From Burkholderiaceae bacterium (GTDB taxonomy: Bacteria; Pseudomonadota; Gammaproteobacteria; Burkholderiales; Burkholderiaceae_C), in NCBI GenBank assembly GCA_919902775.1, contig CAKKRJ010000002.1, forward strand, positions 189,322 to 253,321: a stretch of DNA of 64,000 nucleotides, in the 5' to 3' direction. The notes beneath the pieces are model-generated. The model searched no databases and was not told the origin of the DNA. It saw only the letters and a list, made by a program, of their open reading frames with translations. Below, in pieces: positions 50,909-60,186 of the stretch. A program made the position numbers and the translations under genes. Numbering within the stretch: position 1 is the stretch's first letter; each line of letters begins with the position of its first letter.

Positions 50909-53200
50909 TCACACGGTGGCCGCGGCCGTGGCCAATGGGGGATGGGGGGCCGCGTGGCCGGCCTGTGCGGGTGGGCTGGCCGGGGCTCGTGAAGCCCTGG
51001 CTGATGTGGGTTTTTTGGCCACCCCAGCGGAGAGCTTCTTGAGCACCTCGTCACGCGGGCCTTCGAGCACAACGTGGCCGCTCTCCATCAGGGCAATGCG
51101 CTCCACCCATGCCAGCAATTGCAGTCGGTGTGTGGACAGCACCAGGGTGCGGCCTTGGAGCCATTGCCCCAAGACGTCGATGACTTTGGCTTCGGTGGCC
51201 TGGTCCATCATCGATGTCGGCTCGTCCAGAAACACCAGCGCCGGCTCGCGCAGCATCATGCGGGCGATCGCCAGCCCTTGGCGCTGGCCGCCCGACAAGC
51301 CGCCGCCGGCTTCGGTCAGGGGCATGTCCAGGCCACGTGGATGGTTGGCCACCATGGTGTAGAGGTCCAGTTTTTGCAACACGTCGATGACCCGTGCATC
51401 GCTGATCCAGCTGTCTGACAACACCAGGTTGTCGCGCAAGGTGCCCAGAAAGAGCTGCGCCTCTTGTCCCACATAGCCCAGGCGGCTGCGCAGTTCGGCG
51501 GGCTCGATTTGTTGCAGGTCCACTTCGTCGATCGAGACTCTGCCGCCTTGCGGCGTGTACAAACCCGCCAGCAGACGCAGCAAGGTGCTTTTGCCGCTGC
51601 CGATGCGGCCCAGCAAGGCCAAATGCTCCCCCGCGCCCAGTTGCAGGGACAGTTGGCGAATCACCGGGATGGGGTGTTCGCCCGGATAAGAAAACGCCAG
51701 TTCCTCGGCGCGCAGGCGGCCTGCGATTTTTTCGGGCACCACGTAGCGGCGTGTGCCGTCGCGGTCGCGTGGGCGCTTCATCAGAGCGTCCAGGGTGTCC
51801 AGTGAACTGCGCGCTTGCTGGTAACGCGTGGCCAGCGCCATCACGCTGCCCAGCGGTGAGATGGCGCGTCCGGCCAGGATGACCGAGGCGATCAGGCCCC
51901 CCAGGGTGAGGCTGTTGTCGCCGATCAGGTACACGCCATACACCACCATGCCCACGGTGACCAGTTGCTGCAAGGTGGCGGTCAGGCCCAGCATCAGGTT
52001 GGAGAGGGCGCGGATTTTTTTATACGAATCGGTGGTGGCCAGGTTGGCGTTTTCCCAGCGCCGTTGCAAATAACTTTCGGCGTTGTGGGCCTTGAGCATT
52101 TCCAGGTTGAGCAGCGACTCGACCAGCACGCTTTGCTTGTCGCCGCTTTCTTTCATGTTTTCGCGCATGGCCCGCATGAGGGGCTTTTGCGCCCACAAGC
52201 CCACCACCACCAACAGCGGCACGGCAGCCGCCGGAATCCAGGCAATGGGGCCGCCGATGATGCCGATCAGGATCAGGAACAGCAAGATGAAAGGCATGTC
52301 CACCACCATCACCATGGAGGCCGAGGACATGAAGTCGCGCAGCGATTCAAAGTCCCGCATCGAGCTGGCAAAGATGCCGATCGATTGGGGGCGGTGCTCC
52401 AGTCGAATGGCCATGATCTCGCGCAGCAGCGTGGCGTTCAGGCTCAGGTCGGCTTTGCGTCCGGCCAGATCGACCAGGCGTGCCTTGAGCCAGCGTGTGC
52501 CGAACTCCAGCAAAATCGCCGCCGTGGTGCCCAGGGCCAGGGTCCACAGCGAGGTATAGGCCTGGGTAGGCACCACGCGGTCGTACACATTCATGGCAAA
52601 GAAAACGGCCGCCAGCGTCAGCACATTGGCCACCACGGCGGCCCCCATGGACTCGATGTAAAACCCCTTGTAGCGCCACACGGTGTTCCAGAACCAGGCC
52701 AGGGCTTCGCCCTGGAAGGGCACCAGTTGCTGGGTCGACTTTTGGCTGGCGGGCTTGACCACCAGGATGTCGCCCTGGGCCAGCCGCTCCAGCGCATCCA
52801 TGGGCATGCGGATCTCGGTCATGCCTGTTTCGGCCATCAGCACGTGGGCGGTTTGCCCGTTGACCGCCACCAGCACGGCGGCCCGGCCATCGACCAGGGG
52901 CACGATGACGGGCAGCACATAGTGGGGCAGTTGTCCGAGCGCGGTGTGTGACCAGACGGCCAGCATGCCGTGCAGTTGCGCCAGGTCGGGGTAGGCGCTG
53001 TGCGGAATGCGACCTTGCGCATCCAGCGCAAAACCGGTGCGCAGGGCCGATAAATGAACCTCCCGGTCGATCCGCTTGGCCGTCAGCGCCAGACAGACCA
53101 GCAAGGGGTCGCGCTCTTGCGGGCTGGCGGCTTTCGGGTCCATGGCTGGCTGGCTGGAGGTGTGGTGGGCGTCAGAGTTTGGAGCGGCAAGGGGGTCCAT
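50909..53200 (-). CDS. Type I secretion ABC transporter (LapB/RtxB-like permease-ATPase)
   Basis: A 763-residue exporter. Residues 25-160 resemble the C39-peptidase-like domain, but I see no catalytic Cys, as in transporters of large adhesins. A six-helix membrane domain follows (about 190-480). The ATPase has Walker A LGRIGSGKSTLLRL, signature LSGGQRQGLAIARM and Walker B LVFLDEPTSMMD. The ATG at 53200 lies four bases after the tolC stop; an in-frame ATG at 53257 would overlap tolC. Confidence 0.92.
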   Translation of the reverse strand: MDPLAAPNSDAHHTSSQPAMDPKAASPQERDPLLVCLALTAKRIDREVHLSALRTGFALDAQGRIPHSAYPDLAQLHGMLAVWSHTALGQLPHYVLPVIVPLVDGRAAVLVAVNGQTAHVLMAETGMTEIRMPMDALERLAQGDILVVKPASQKSTQQLVPFQGEALAWFWNTVWRYKGFYIESMGAAVVANVLTLAAVFFAMNVYDRVVPTQAYTSLWTLALGTTAAILLEFGTRWLKARLVDLAGRKADLSLNATLLREIMAIRLEHRPQSIGIFASSMRDFESLRDFMSSASMVMVVDMPFILLFLILIGIIGGPIAWIPAAAVPLLVVVGLWAQKPLMRAMRENMKESGDKQSVLVESLLNLEMLKAHNAESYLQRRWENANLATTDSYKKIRALSNLMLGLTATLQQLVTVGMVVYGVYLIGDNSLTLGGLIASVILAGRAISPLGSVMALATRYQQARSSLDTLDALMKRPRDRDGTRRYVVPEKIAGRLRAEELAFSYPGEHPIPVIRQLSLQLGAGEHLALLGRIGSGKSTLLRLLAGLYTPQGGRVSIDEVDLQQIEPAELRSRLGYVGQEAQLFLGTLRDNLVLSDSWISDARVIDVLQKLDLYTMVANHPRGLDMPLTEAGGGLSGGQRQGLAIARMMLREPALVFLDEPTSMMDQATEAKVIDVLGQWLQGRTLVLSTHRLQLLAWVERIALMESGHVVLEGPRDEVLKKLSAGVAKKPTSARASRAPASPPAQAGHAAPHPPLATAAATV

Positions 53201-53204
53201 GGGG

Positions 53205-54533
53205 TCACTCTTGAGTTGGGGTGGTTTGGGCGGGGAGGCTTGGGCTGAGGGCGGCACGGAGCTGGGTGGCGGGGAACACCCGTGCCGCAGTGATCAGCGC
53301 GTAGCCGTTGGCCAGCTGACCCAGGCTGGCCAGAATTCGGGCCTGCGACAGGCGCGCCTCGAGCAAGGCGGTGGCCGCGTTGCTTTGGTAGGTGTAAAGG
53401 TCGCTTTGGATGTTCAGCAAATCGAGCAGAGAGCGTCGCCCCACCCGAAACTGCAGGCCATACCCCTGGGCCAGGTCTTGCGCCGTCTGGGTTTGTTGTT
53501 CGCCCATGACGGCGCGGCTGGCCGCCGACAGCCAACTGGCCCAGGCGGTGGCAAGTTCTTCGTTCAGGATCAGCCGGGTTTCTTGCAGATCGGCTTCCAG
53601 CGCCTGCAAGTTGGCCGATGCCACACCCACCGCACCCCGCGTGGTGCCGCCATCGACCAGTGGCCAGTTCAGTTGCAGTTGCGTGACGAAATGGCCCTCC
53701 GCCAAACCCGGGGTCGTCGATTTGGCGTGGCTCAGGTTGAGCGTGGGGGCATGTTGGGCTTGGGCATAGCGCACGCTGGCCAGCGCGGCTTCGCGTTGTG
53801 CCAGCAGTCGGGCAATGACCGGGTGCTGGTCTCCCAGTTCGGCCTGGGCTTGGGCCAGCGTGGTGTAGGGCACAGGCGGCGACAACTCCAGGCCACTGGG
53901 CTCGGACGGTGCAGGGGCCATCAGCATGCGTGCCAAACGCTCTGCGGCCAGACCCAGCTCGGTTTCATTTTTGAGCAACACCAGTTGCGCGTTGTCGTAA
54001 CGCACCTGGGCCTGGTTCAAGTCGATGCGCCGACCGGGGTCCACCTGGGTGATGGTTTGAAAATCGCGCAGGATTTTGTGGTGGGTCTGCAAATTGTCCT
54101 GCGCCAAGGCCACCATGTGTGTGTGGTGTGCCCATTGCAGGTAGGCCTCGGTGCTGAGCAGTGCCACACCGTCGCGTGTGATGCCTTCTTGTTGCTGGCT
54201 GGCTTTGGCCAAAGCCTCGGCGCGTTCGACGTCGGACTGGATGCGTCCGCCAGACCACAGGTTCAGGCTCAGCACCGGCGTTTGCACCCAGCGGTTGGGC
54301 AGGCCATCGTGGCGGAAATCACTGTGGGTGCCGGTCCAGGACAGTTGGGGCCAATGCGCGCCCTTGGCCCGCGTGATGTCCGATCGGGCGGCTTCGGTTT
54401 TGTGCTTGGCCGAAGCGATGCTGGGGTATTGGGCCAGCGCCATCCAGACCGCCTCTGGCAGACTTTGGGCACTGCACCCAATGGGCAGCAGGGCCGCAGC
54501 GAGGCACCAGGTGCGGGTTGTAGAAAAGGGCAT
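53205..54533 (-). CDS. TolC-family outer-membrane efflux protein
   Basis: A 442-residue TolC-like protein (OEP domains). The start at 54533 (MPFSTTRTWCLAAALLPIGC) gives a normal signal peptide. Internal duplication is seen as two long coiled-coil segments, with LNLWSGGRIQSDVERAEALA and LNWPLVDGGTTRGAVGVASA at the two beta-hairpin positions. FRVGRRSLLDLLNIQSDLY is the typical C-terminal TolC segment. It is coupled to the ABC transporter gene. Confidence 0.93.
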   Translation of the reverse strand: MPFSTTRTWCLAAALLPIGCSAQSLPEAVWMALAQYPSIASAKHKTEAARSDITRAKGAHWPQLSWTGTHSDFRHDGLPNRWVQTPVLSLNLWSGGRIQSDVERAEALAKASQQQEGITRDGVALLSTEAYLQWAHHTHMVALAQDNLQTHHKILRDFQTITQVDPGRRIDLNQAQVRYDNAQLVLLKNETELGLAAERLARMLMAPAPSEPSGLELSPPVPYTTLAQAQAELGDQHPVIARLLAQREAALASVRYAQAQHAPTLNLSHAKSTTPGLAEGHFVTQLQLNWPLVDGGTTRGAVGVASANLQALEADLQETRLILNEELATAWASWLSAASRAVMGEQQTQTAQDLAQGYGLQFRVGRRSLLDLLNIQSDLYTYQSNAATALLEARLSQARILASLGQLANGYALITAARVFPATQLRAALSPSLPAQTTPTQE

Positions 54534-54686
54534 GGGCTGTTGGGATTTTTTTGAAAAAAAATGTCGCGCAGACAGGGCACAAAGCCGCTGCAAGCGGGCT
54601 CAACCAGCATAGGCAGCGGTTGTGTGGCTGGGCATCCTTGGAAACCGATAGGGGCGGTACCGACAAAGCGGTAGCCCCAGAAAAAC

Positions 54687-54773
54687 GGGCATTCGCGCGC
54701 AGGGGCGCGCTCCCACAAGGGTTCCGGTTTTTGTGGGAGGCCGCCCCTGCGGCCGAAGGCTGTTCTTTCACAT
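54687..54773. repeat. REP-like hairpin pair, locus 6
   Basis: The cleanest copy of the main family: two perfect six-bp-stem hairpins with CCCT/AGGG loops face each other through CTCCCAC...GTGGGAG. Left flank ACGGGCATTCG and right flank TTCTTTCAC are shared with loci 3, 5 and 7. It lies between the large repeat protein's stop and the tolC start. Confidence 0.9.
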
Positions 54774-54782
54774 GAAGGCGCT

Positions 54783-57700
54783 TCAAACGCCCAGGTAGTA
54801 GGCGTTGTCAATGTCCAGCACCGAAGGCATCCCAGCCACCGACACCGCAGCATTGCCCGACTGCTGGCCCTCTGCCCATGTGGCATCCGTGAAGATGAAC
54901 GACATGGAGGCACCCGCAGCCAGGTTGCCAACGCTGTAGGCCGTGCCTGCCTCTGCACCGTTCAGGTCATACACAGCATCGGTCAGTGTGACGTCTGCCA
55001 GCGTGATGTTGCCGCTGTTGGTCACCGTGTACTTGAATTGCGGGTTGATGCCGGAGCCAGACGACAGCAACGGGCCTGTGGGGCTGTTCGCGTCAATCCA
55101 GGTGGTGCCGTTGTCCACTGAAACGTACTTCGTTAGATCAATGTCGGGCTGGTAAACCACCGTGACCCCTTCGGCGTCCGTGAACACAGGGGTTTCGTTG
55201 GTGTCTGCTGTAGCGGTGTTGGTAAGCACCCCATCGCCTCCGGCGTTGCTGTCCAGGTCGGCCTGTGTCAGCATGTAGCTGGAGTAGTAGGTGACTGTGG
55301 CACCGGGGGCCAGCGATGCCAGGAACTCACTCATGCCGGTGAGGTCGTCCACCACCGTCAGGTTGGTCAAAGTCACGCTGCCCGGATTGTTCACGGTAAA
55401 GACATAGTTCAACATGTCACCTTCTGCATCGGCCAGGGTGTTGCCGTTACCCCCATCGATGTTGACGATGCCTTTGTTGAAATTCATGCCGATGCTGCGC
55501 AACAGCGGCACTGATTCGATGTCGCTGACGGCCATTGTTTCGGCCGAGTCCGCCACAGCGGTGTTGTCGATGTAGCCATCGCCACCGCCGTTGTTGTCGA
55601 TGTCTGCTTGTGTCAATGTGTAGCTGGTCAGGTAGGTCTGGAGTTGGCCTGGGGCCAAAGTCAGGCTATCGACGGTCAGACCGGTCAGTGGTTCGTCAAT
55701 GGATACATCGGTCAGTGTCACGTTGCTGGCGTTGGCCACCACGATCCGGTAGTTCAGCACATCGCCCACAGCATCGATCAGGTTGTTGCCGTTCCCGCCT
55801 GAGACATCAATGAAGGCTTTGTCGAAGTAAAGTACCGAGGTTCTGATCAGTTGCACCGTCTCGTTATCGAAACCGGGTTCGGTTTGGTCGGAATCCACAA
55901 TGGTGTCGTTTTCGATGTAACCGTCGCCACCACCGTTGCTGTCCAGATCGGCCTGGGTCAGTGTGTAACTGGTCAGGTACGACTGGCTGTCACCGGGTGC
56001 CAGCAGGGCAATGGTTTGGTTCAGACCCGTCAGTGCATCCACCACGGTGATATTCGTCAAGGTGACGGTGCCGGCGTTGTAAACGTTGATCTCGTAGTTG
56101 ATCAACTCGCCCGCCTGGTCGGCAAAGCCATTGTTGTTCCCGCCGCTGATACCCGCGACATTTTTTTCAACCCCCAGCCCGATGGTGCGCAGCAACGGTG
56201 TGGATTCTGCGTCGGACAGCAGTCCCGTCTGATCAGAGTCCGCCATCGCCACGTTGTCGTGGTAACCGTCGCCATCGCCATTGCTGTCCACATCGATTTG
56301 GGTCAGGGTGTAGATGGAGTCGAACACAGCGCTCTCGCCGGGTGCCAGCGTCAGGCCGGTCTCATTCAGTCCGGTGGTGGGGTCCATCACCGACACGCCT
56401 GTGAGCGTGACGTTGCCTTCGTTGATGACCGTGGCGGTGTAATGCAGTACATCCCCCGCGGCATCCACCATGGTATTTCCATTGCCGTCGGTGACACCCA
56501 CAAACACCTTGTTCAAGGCCAGTGATGCACGTGGCCGCACATGGATGATTTCTTCGTCGCTGACGGCGTCGGTTTGTGCGCTGTCGGCGGTGGCGGTGTT
56601 TTCGATGTTGCCATCACCGCCACCATTGGTGTCCAGGTCCTGTTGTGTCAGGGTGTAGCTGGTGAGGAAGGTTTGACTTTCGCCGGGTTCCAGTGTCACG
56701 CCTTCGATATGCAAGCCTGTCAGCACGTCGGTGATGGTCACGTCGGTCAAGGTCACATTGCCTCGGTTGAACACGGTGACGGAGTAGTTGAGCACATCGC
56801 CTGCCGCATCGGCCGATGTGTTGCCGTTGCCGACGGTGATGATGTCAATGGCTTTGTCCAACGCAAGGTCCGGGGATTGCTCAACAGTCACCGAAGCATC
56901 GTCGGTGTCCTGACCTGTCTGGTCTGAATCGGCACTCGCTATGTTGACGATGTAGCCGCCGGCGTTGATCTCGGCTTGCGTGACAACGTGGCTGGCGGTG
57001 TAGAACCAGGTTTCGCCCACATCCAGTTCGTTGTCGGTCGTGGCGGCGTCTTCCACGCGGGTCAGGTCGCTGATGAAGGGGTCTGTCACGCTGACACCCG
57101 TCAGTGTCTGGTTGCCGGTGTTGCTCACAGCGATGGTGTAGTTGATGACTTCACCTGCGGCGTTGGCGGTGCCACCGGCGACTGCTGCCTCCTTGACGAT
57201 GTTCAGGCCAGGGGATTGCTCCACCGCCACCGAAGCATCGTCGGTGTCGGGGCCGGTTTGATCGGAGTCGGCGGTGGCGGTGTTGACGATGGCTGTGCCA
57301 GCATCGATCTCGGCTTGCGTGACGATGTGGCTGGCGGTGTAGTGCCAGGTCTCGCCCACATCCAGCTCAGCGTCGGCCGATGCGGCATCAGAGATCAGAT
57401 CGAGGTCGCTGATGAAGGGGTCGGTCACGGTGACGTGGGTCAGCGTCTGGTTGCCCAGGTTTTCCACGGTGATGGTGTAGCTGATGACTTCACCTGCGAC
57501 ACTGGCCGTGTCCCCGGGAACGGAGGCCTCCTTGACGATGTTCAGAGCTGGGGATTGTTCCACTGTCACCGAAGCATCGTCGGTATCGGGGCCAGTCTGC
57601 GTGGAGTCGGCGGTGGCTGTATTGACGATGGCCGTGCCAGCGTCGATCTCGGCTTGCGTGACGGTGTGGCTGGCGGTGTAGCTCCAGGTCTCGCCCACAT

Positions 57701-59504
57701 CCAATTCCCCATCGGCCGATGCAGCATCGGCCACCAGCACGAGGTTGCTGATGAAGGGGTCGGTCACGCTGACGTCTGTCAAAGTCTGGTTTCCAGTGTT
57801 GCTCACGGCGATGGTGTAGTCGATGATTTCACCAGCGACGTTGGCCGTGCCACCCGCGACAGATGCGTCTTTGACGATGTTCAGTCCGGGGTTTTGATCG
57901 ACGCCAATGGCGGCATCGTCAGTGTCCTCGCCGGTCTGGTCGGAGTCGGCAGTCGAGATGTTGACGATGTCGCTACCGGCATCGATTTCACTTTGTGTGA
58001 CGACGTGGCTGGCGGTGTAGGTCCAGGTCTCGCCAACATCCAGTTCGTTGTCTGCGGTGGCGGCGTCTTCTACGCGGGTCAGGTCGCTGATGAAGGGGTC
58101 GGTCACGGTGATGCCGGTCAACGTTTGGTTGCCCGTGTTCTGTACCGAAATGCTGTAGCTGATGACATCACCCGCTGCATCGGCCAAGCCGCCTTCGATG
58201 CTGGCGTCTTTCACAATGTTCAGACCCGGCAACAGGGGCATATTGCCAAAATCCACGTTGATCTCTTGGGGGTCGAGCGCGGTGATCAGGATGGGCGCAG
58301 GGTTGGCGGTGGTTTGCACCCAGCCTGCTTGCTGGACTTCGCGAACGAGGTAGGGGTCGTTGTCCGGGTCCAGGTGGTCGGCGTCGGGCACCACGGACAG
58401 GACGTACTGGCCGTTGGCATCGGTCAGGGCGAAGTCTTCGCCTTCGTCCCACACACCATCGCCGTCCTGGTCCAGGAAAATTTTCCAGTTGGCCAGACCG
58501 ACTTCATCGTCTGTCGTGCCGAGTTGGTTGTCCACGCCGTCTGCATCGCGTGTGCCGTTGCCGTCCATGTCGCTGAACTTCATGCCGCTGATCTCGCCCA
58601 CGATGATGGCCGAGGGGGCCAGCTGAATGGAGGTGGCCCCGCTGCCGTTGATGTCGACCGTGGTTTGCAGCGAGCCCCCTGTCCAGGCGTTGGCACCATC
58701 GGTCGGTCCGTTGCCTTGGTCGATGACATCGCCAGGCGCGGCAATCATCAGGCCGTACTGGATCTCGGCACCGCCTGAGGTGGTGGTGGGGCCGGTGTAG
58801 ACGAAGGTGACGGTCACGATGCCGTCACTGCTGCTGCCTGGCGTGCCGGTGTAGGTGACGTCACTGACCGCTGAGATGTCGGCATTCACCGTGTAGAAAG
58901 ATCCTTGCATGCCGCCCCCATTGACAAAGTCGCCGTCGGCTTGGGCATCGCCGCCTGCAAATGAGCTGGGTTCGCGGTCTGCATTGGGCGAGGTCATGTA
59001 AACAAAGCCACCGGCATTGGTGTTGGCCTGGTAGTGGTTGTAGGTGACGTTGAAGGAATAGGTCTGGCCATTCACCAAAGGGGTGTTGTTGCTGGCCTTG
59101 TAGAAATAGACGTGGGGAACCACTTCGCCTTCAAAGTAATCCGATTTGCCATCGGACAGGATGTTGTTGTTCCACTCGGCTGCGGTACCGTGGGCCGCAT
59201 CGCCGTCGGCCCAGTGTTGGTACACCTTGCTGATGCTGGTGCTGGGGTAGGTGAGGGCGTTCGGGGCCGCTGCTGCAAAGGCAGAAACTTCGACCGATGC
59301 CAGTGTCAGTGAGGTGGACGATTCCACGCTGGAGATTTCAGCAAGCGGGAGGCTGGCGGTCGCTTTCGTGGTGTGAGTGGCGGCTGTTTCCAGTGCATTC
59401 AACGCCGTCACGTGCCCGTAAAGTGGTGCTTCGAGGGTGTCTGCATCGTCACGTTCTGGGTGCAGCGAAAAGGGTTTTTTCCCAAATGTGGTTGGCTTGG
59501 CCAT
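54783..59504 (-). CDS. Large tandem-repeat surface protein, type I secretion substrate (SdrD_B and DUF7507/DUF11 repeats)
   Basis: A 1573-residue acidic protein without a signal peptide. The start at 59504 (MAKPTTFGKKPF) has AAGGAG six bases upstream. Residues about 100-300 are a beta-rich N-terminal domain. Residues 302-424 match an SdrD B-like domain with EF-hand-like loops (DMDGNGTRDADG, DQDGDGVWDEGE), implying calcium binding. Residues 426-877 are four 113-residue repeats, 878-1452 five 115-residue repeats of a second class, and 1453-1573 a divergent last unit. Secretion by the adjacent TolC-ABC-HlyD system, probably as an adhesin, is inferred from context. No RTX nonapeptides are seen. 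Confidence 0.85.
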   Translation of the reverse strand: MAKPTTFGKKPFSLHPERDDADTLEAPLYGHVTALNALETAATHTTKATASLPLAEISSVESSTSLTLASVEVSAFAAAAPNALTYPSTSISKVYQHWADGDAAHGTAAEWNNNILSDGKSDYFEGEVVPHVYFYKASNNTPLVNGQTYSFNVTYNHYQANTNAGGFVYMTSPNADREPSSFAGGDAQADGDFVNGGGMQGSFYTVNADISAVSDVTYTGTPGSSSDGIVTVTFVYTGPTTTSGGAEIQYGLMIAAPGDVIDQGNGPTDGANAWTGGSLQTTVDINGSGATSIQLAPSAIIVGEISGMKFSDMDGNGTRDADGVDNQLGTTDDEVGLANWKIFLDQDGDGVWDEGEDFALTDANGQYVLSVVPDADHLDPDNDPYLVREVQQAGWVQTTANPAPILITALDPQEINVDFGNMPLLPGLNIVKDASIEGGLADAAGDVISYSISVQNTGNQTLTGITVTDPFISDLTRVEDAATADNELDVGETWTYTASHVVTQSEIDAGSDIVNISTADSDQTGEDTDDAAIGVDQNPGLNIVKDASVAGGTANVAGEIIDYTIAVSNTGNQTLTDVSVTDPFISNLVLVADAASADGELDVGETWSYTASHTVTQAEIDAGTAIVNTATADSTQTGPDTDDASVTVEQSPALNIVKEASVPGDTASVAGEVISYTITVENLGNQTLTHVTVTDPFISDLDLISDAASADAELDVGETWHYTASHIVTQAEIDAGTAIVNTATADSDQTGPDTDDASVAVEQSPGLNIVKEAAVAGGTANAAGEVINYTIAVSNTGNQTLTGVSVTDPFISDLTRVEDAATTDNELDVGETWFYTASHVVTQAEINAGGYIVNIASADSDQTGQDTDDASVTVEQSPDLALDKAIDIITVGNGNTSADAAGDVLNYSVTVFNRGNVTLTDVTITDVLTGLHIEGVTLEPGESQTFLTSYTLTQQDLDTNGGGDGNIENTATADSAQTDAVSDEEIIHVRPRASLALNKVFVGVTDGNGNTMVDAAGDVLHYTATVINEGNVTLTGVSVMDPTTGLNETGLTLAPGESAVFDSIYTLTQIDVDSNGDGDGYHDNVAMADSDQTGLLSDAESTPLLRTIGLGVEKNVAGISGGNNNGFADQAGELINYEINVYNAGTVTLTNITVVDALTGLNQTIALLAPGDSQSYLTSYTLTQADLDSNGGGDGYIENDTIVDSDQTEPGFDNETVQLIRTSVLYFDKAFIDVSGGNGNNLIDAVGDVLNYRIVVANASNVTLTDVSIDEPLTGLTVDSLTLAPGQLQTYLTSYTLTQADIDNNGGGDGYIDNTAVADSAETMAVSDIESVPLLRSIGMNFNKGIVNIDGGNGNTLADAEGDMLNYVFTVNNPGSVTLTNLTVVDDLTGMSEFLASLAPGATVTYYSSYMLTQADLDSNAGGDGVLTNTATADTNETPVFTDAEGVTVVYQPDIDLTKYVSVDNGTTWIDANSPTGPLLSSGSGINPQFKYTVTNSGNITLADVTLTDAVYDLNGAEAGTAYSVGNLAAGASMSFIFTDATWAEGQQSGNAAVSVAGMPSVLDIDNAYYLGV
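55149..58229 (-). repeat. Nine tandem protein repeats in the large surface protein
   Basis: Class A, four units (56874-58229): each starts near PGLNIVK and includes GNQTLT, VTDPFIS, LDVGETW and DTDDA. Class B, five units (55149-56873): each has GDVLNY-like, NVTLT, TSYTLTQ and SNGGGDGYI-like Asp/Gly-rich loops. The two classes align through a shared N-x-T-L-T core and presumably diverged from one ancestor. Confidence 0.92.
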
Positions 59505-60186
59505 CATGAACTCCTTGCTTTGTCGCGTCTTTTCAGACCGACCCATATGGATCTGTTTCCCGACCAGGGAACTGCCCGCTTCTGACGGGCAGTGCCAAGA
59601 TGGTCTTCATTCGAGCGGCCGCCGACCATCCAGCATTGGGTATGTTTTTGTCTGTGCCGGTTGTAGTTCTCTGGTTATGCACCTGCCGTGGTAATTGGAC
59701 ATGTCCATGGACAGATACCGTTGGAGATAAACAGCATCAAACGGTGATGGATGTGATCAGAAACACAGGGATAGGGGGTTTGTAAATCGCCAAATTCGAT
59801 GAATATTGAATACTCTGAATTTTTGCTCATTACCTTTTTTTGATTATCTTTTTGGATTGATTGCGGTATTAAAAAGCCTGTGATCGATGGTTATATACCG
59901 GCATGTATAGGCAATTCAATCATTTGATCAGTGGTTATCTTGATTCAATTCGAACAACATGAAGTTCAGTGTTTGGCCGCTGAATGGTTCAGTGCCTTAT
60001 TGCACCAAGTTAATGAATGGATCAAGCATGTATTCAAAAACAACCCAGGGGTCTGAAGCGTTGTTGACGCCACTGTTGACCCCGCAGGAAATGGCGGCCT
60101 TGGTGCATGGGGACTGTCCAGTTTCTGCGGGTCTTCCTGATGCCGATTTACCCGTTTGCAGCGCAGCCGCGCAAGAAAGGATTGCC
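59505..60186. promoter_or_regulatory. Divergent, AT-richer intergenic region upstream of surface protein and Crp-PAS genes
   Basis: A gap of 682 bases. The central part (about 59780-59960) is clearly AT-richer than the genes around it, with T-runs and TATA-like stretches suited to promoters and to silencing by an H-NS-like protein. A three-part symmetric site is at 59696-59713. The part from 59959 onward is open in the Crp-PAS frame and could extend that protein. No separate gene is supported. Confidence 0.55.
59696..59713. promoter_or_regulatory. Three alternating half-sites (candidate operator)
   Basis: TGGACA-TGTCCA-TGGACA: three contiguous six-base units in alternating orientation, giving two overlapping perfect 10-bp palindromes. 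It lies 192 bases upstream of the surface-protein start. Regulator binding is inferred from symmetry only. Confidence 0.45.

Noticed and set aside
55149-58229. CRISPR-like periodic repeats
   Set aside because: The period is about 340 bases and the repeats are in-frame coding sequence, not short direct repeats with spacers.
56976-58778. Plus-strand frame with internal repeats opposite the large surface protein
   Set aside because: Its repeats are just the complement of the protein repeats on the minus strand.
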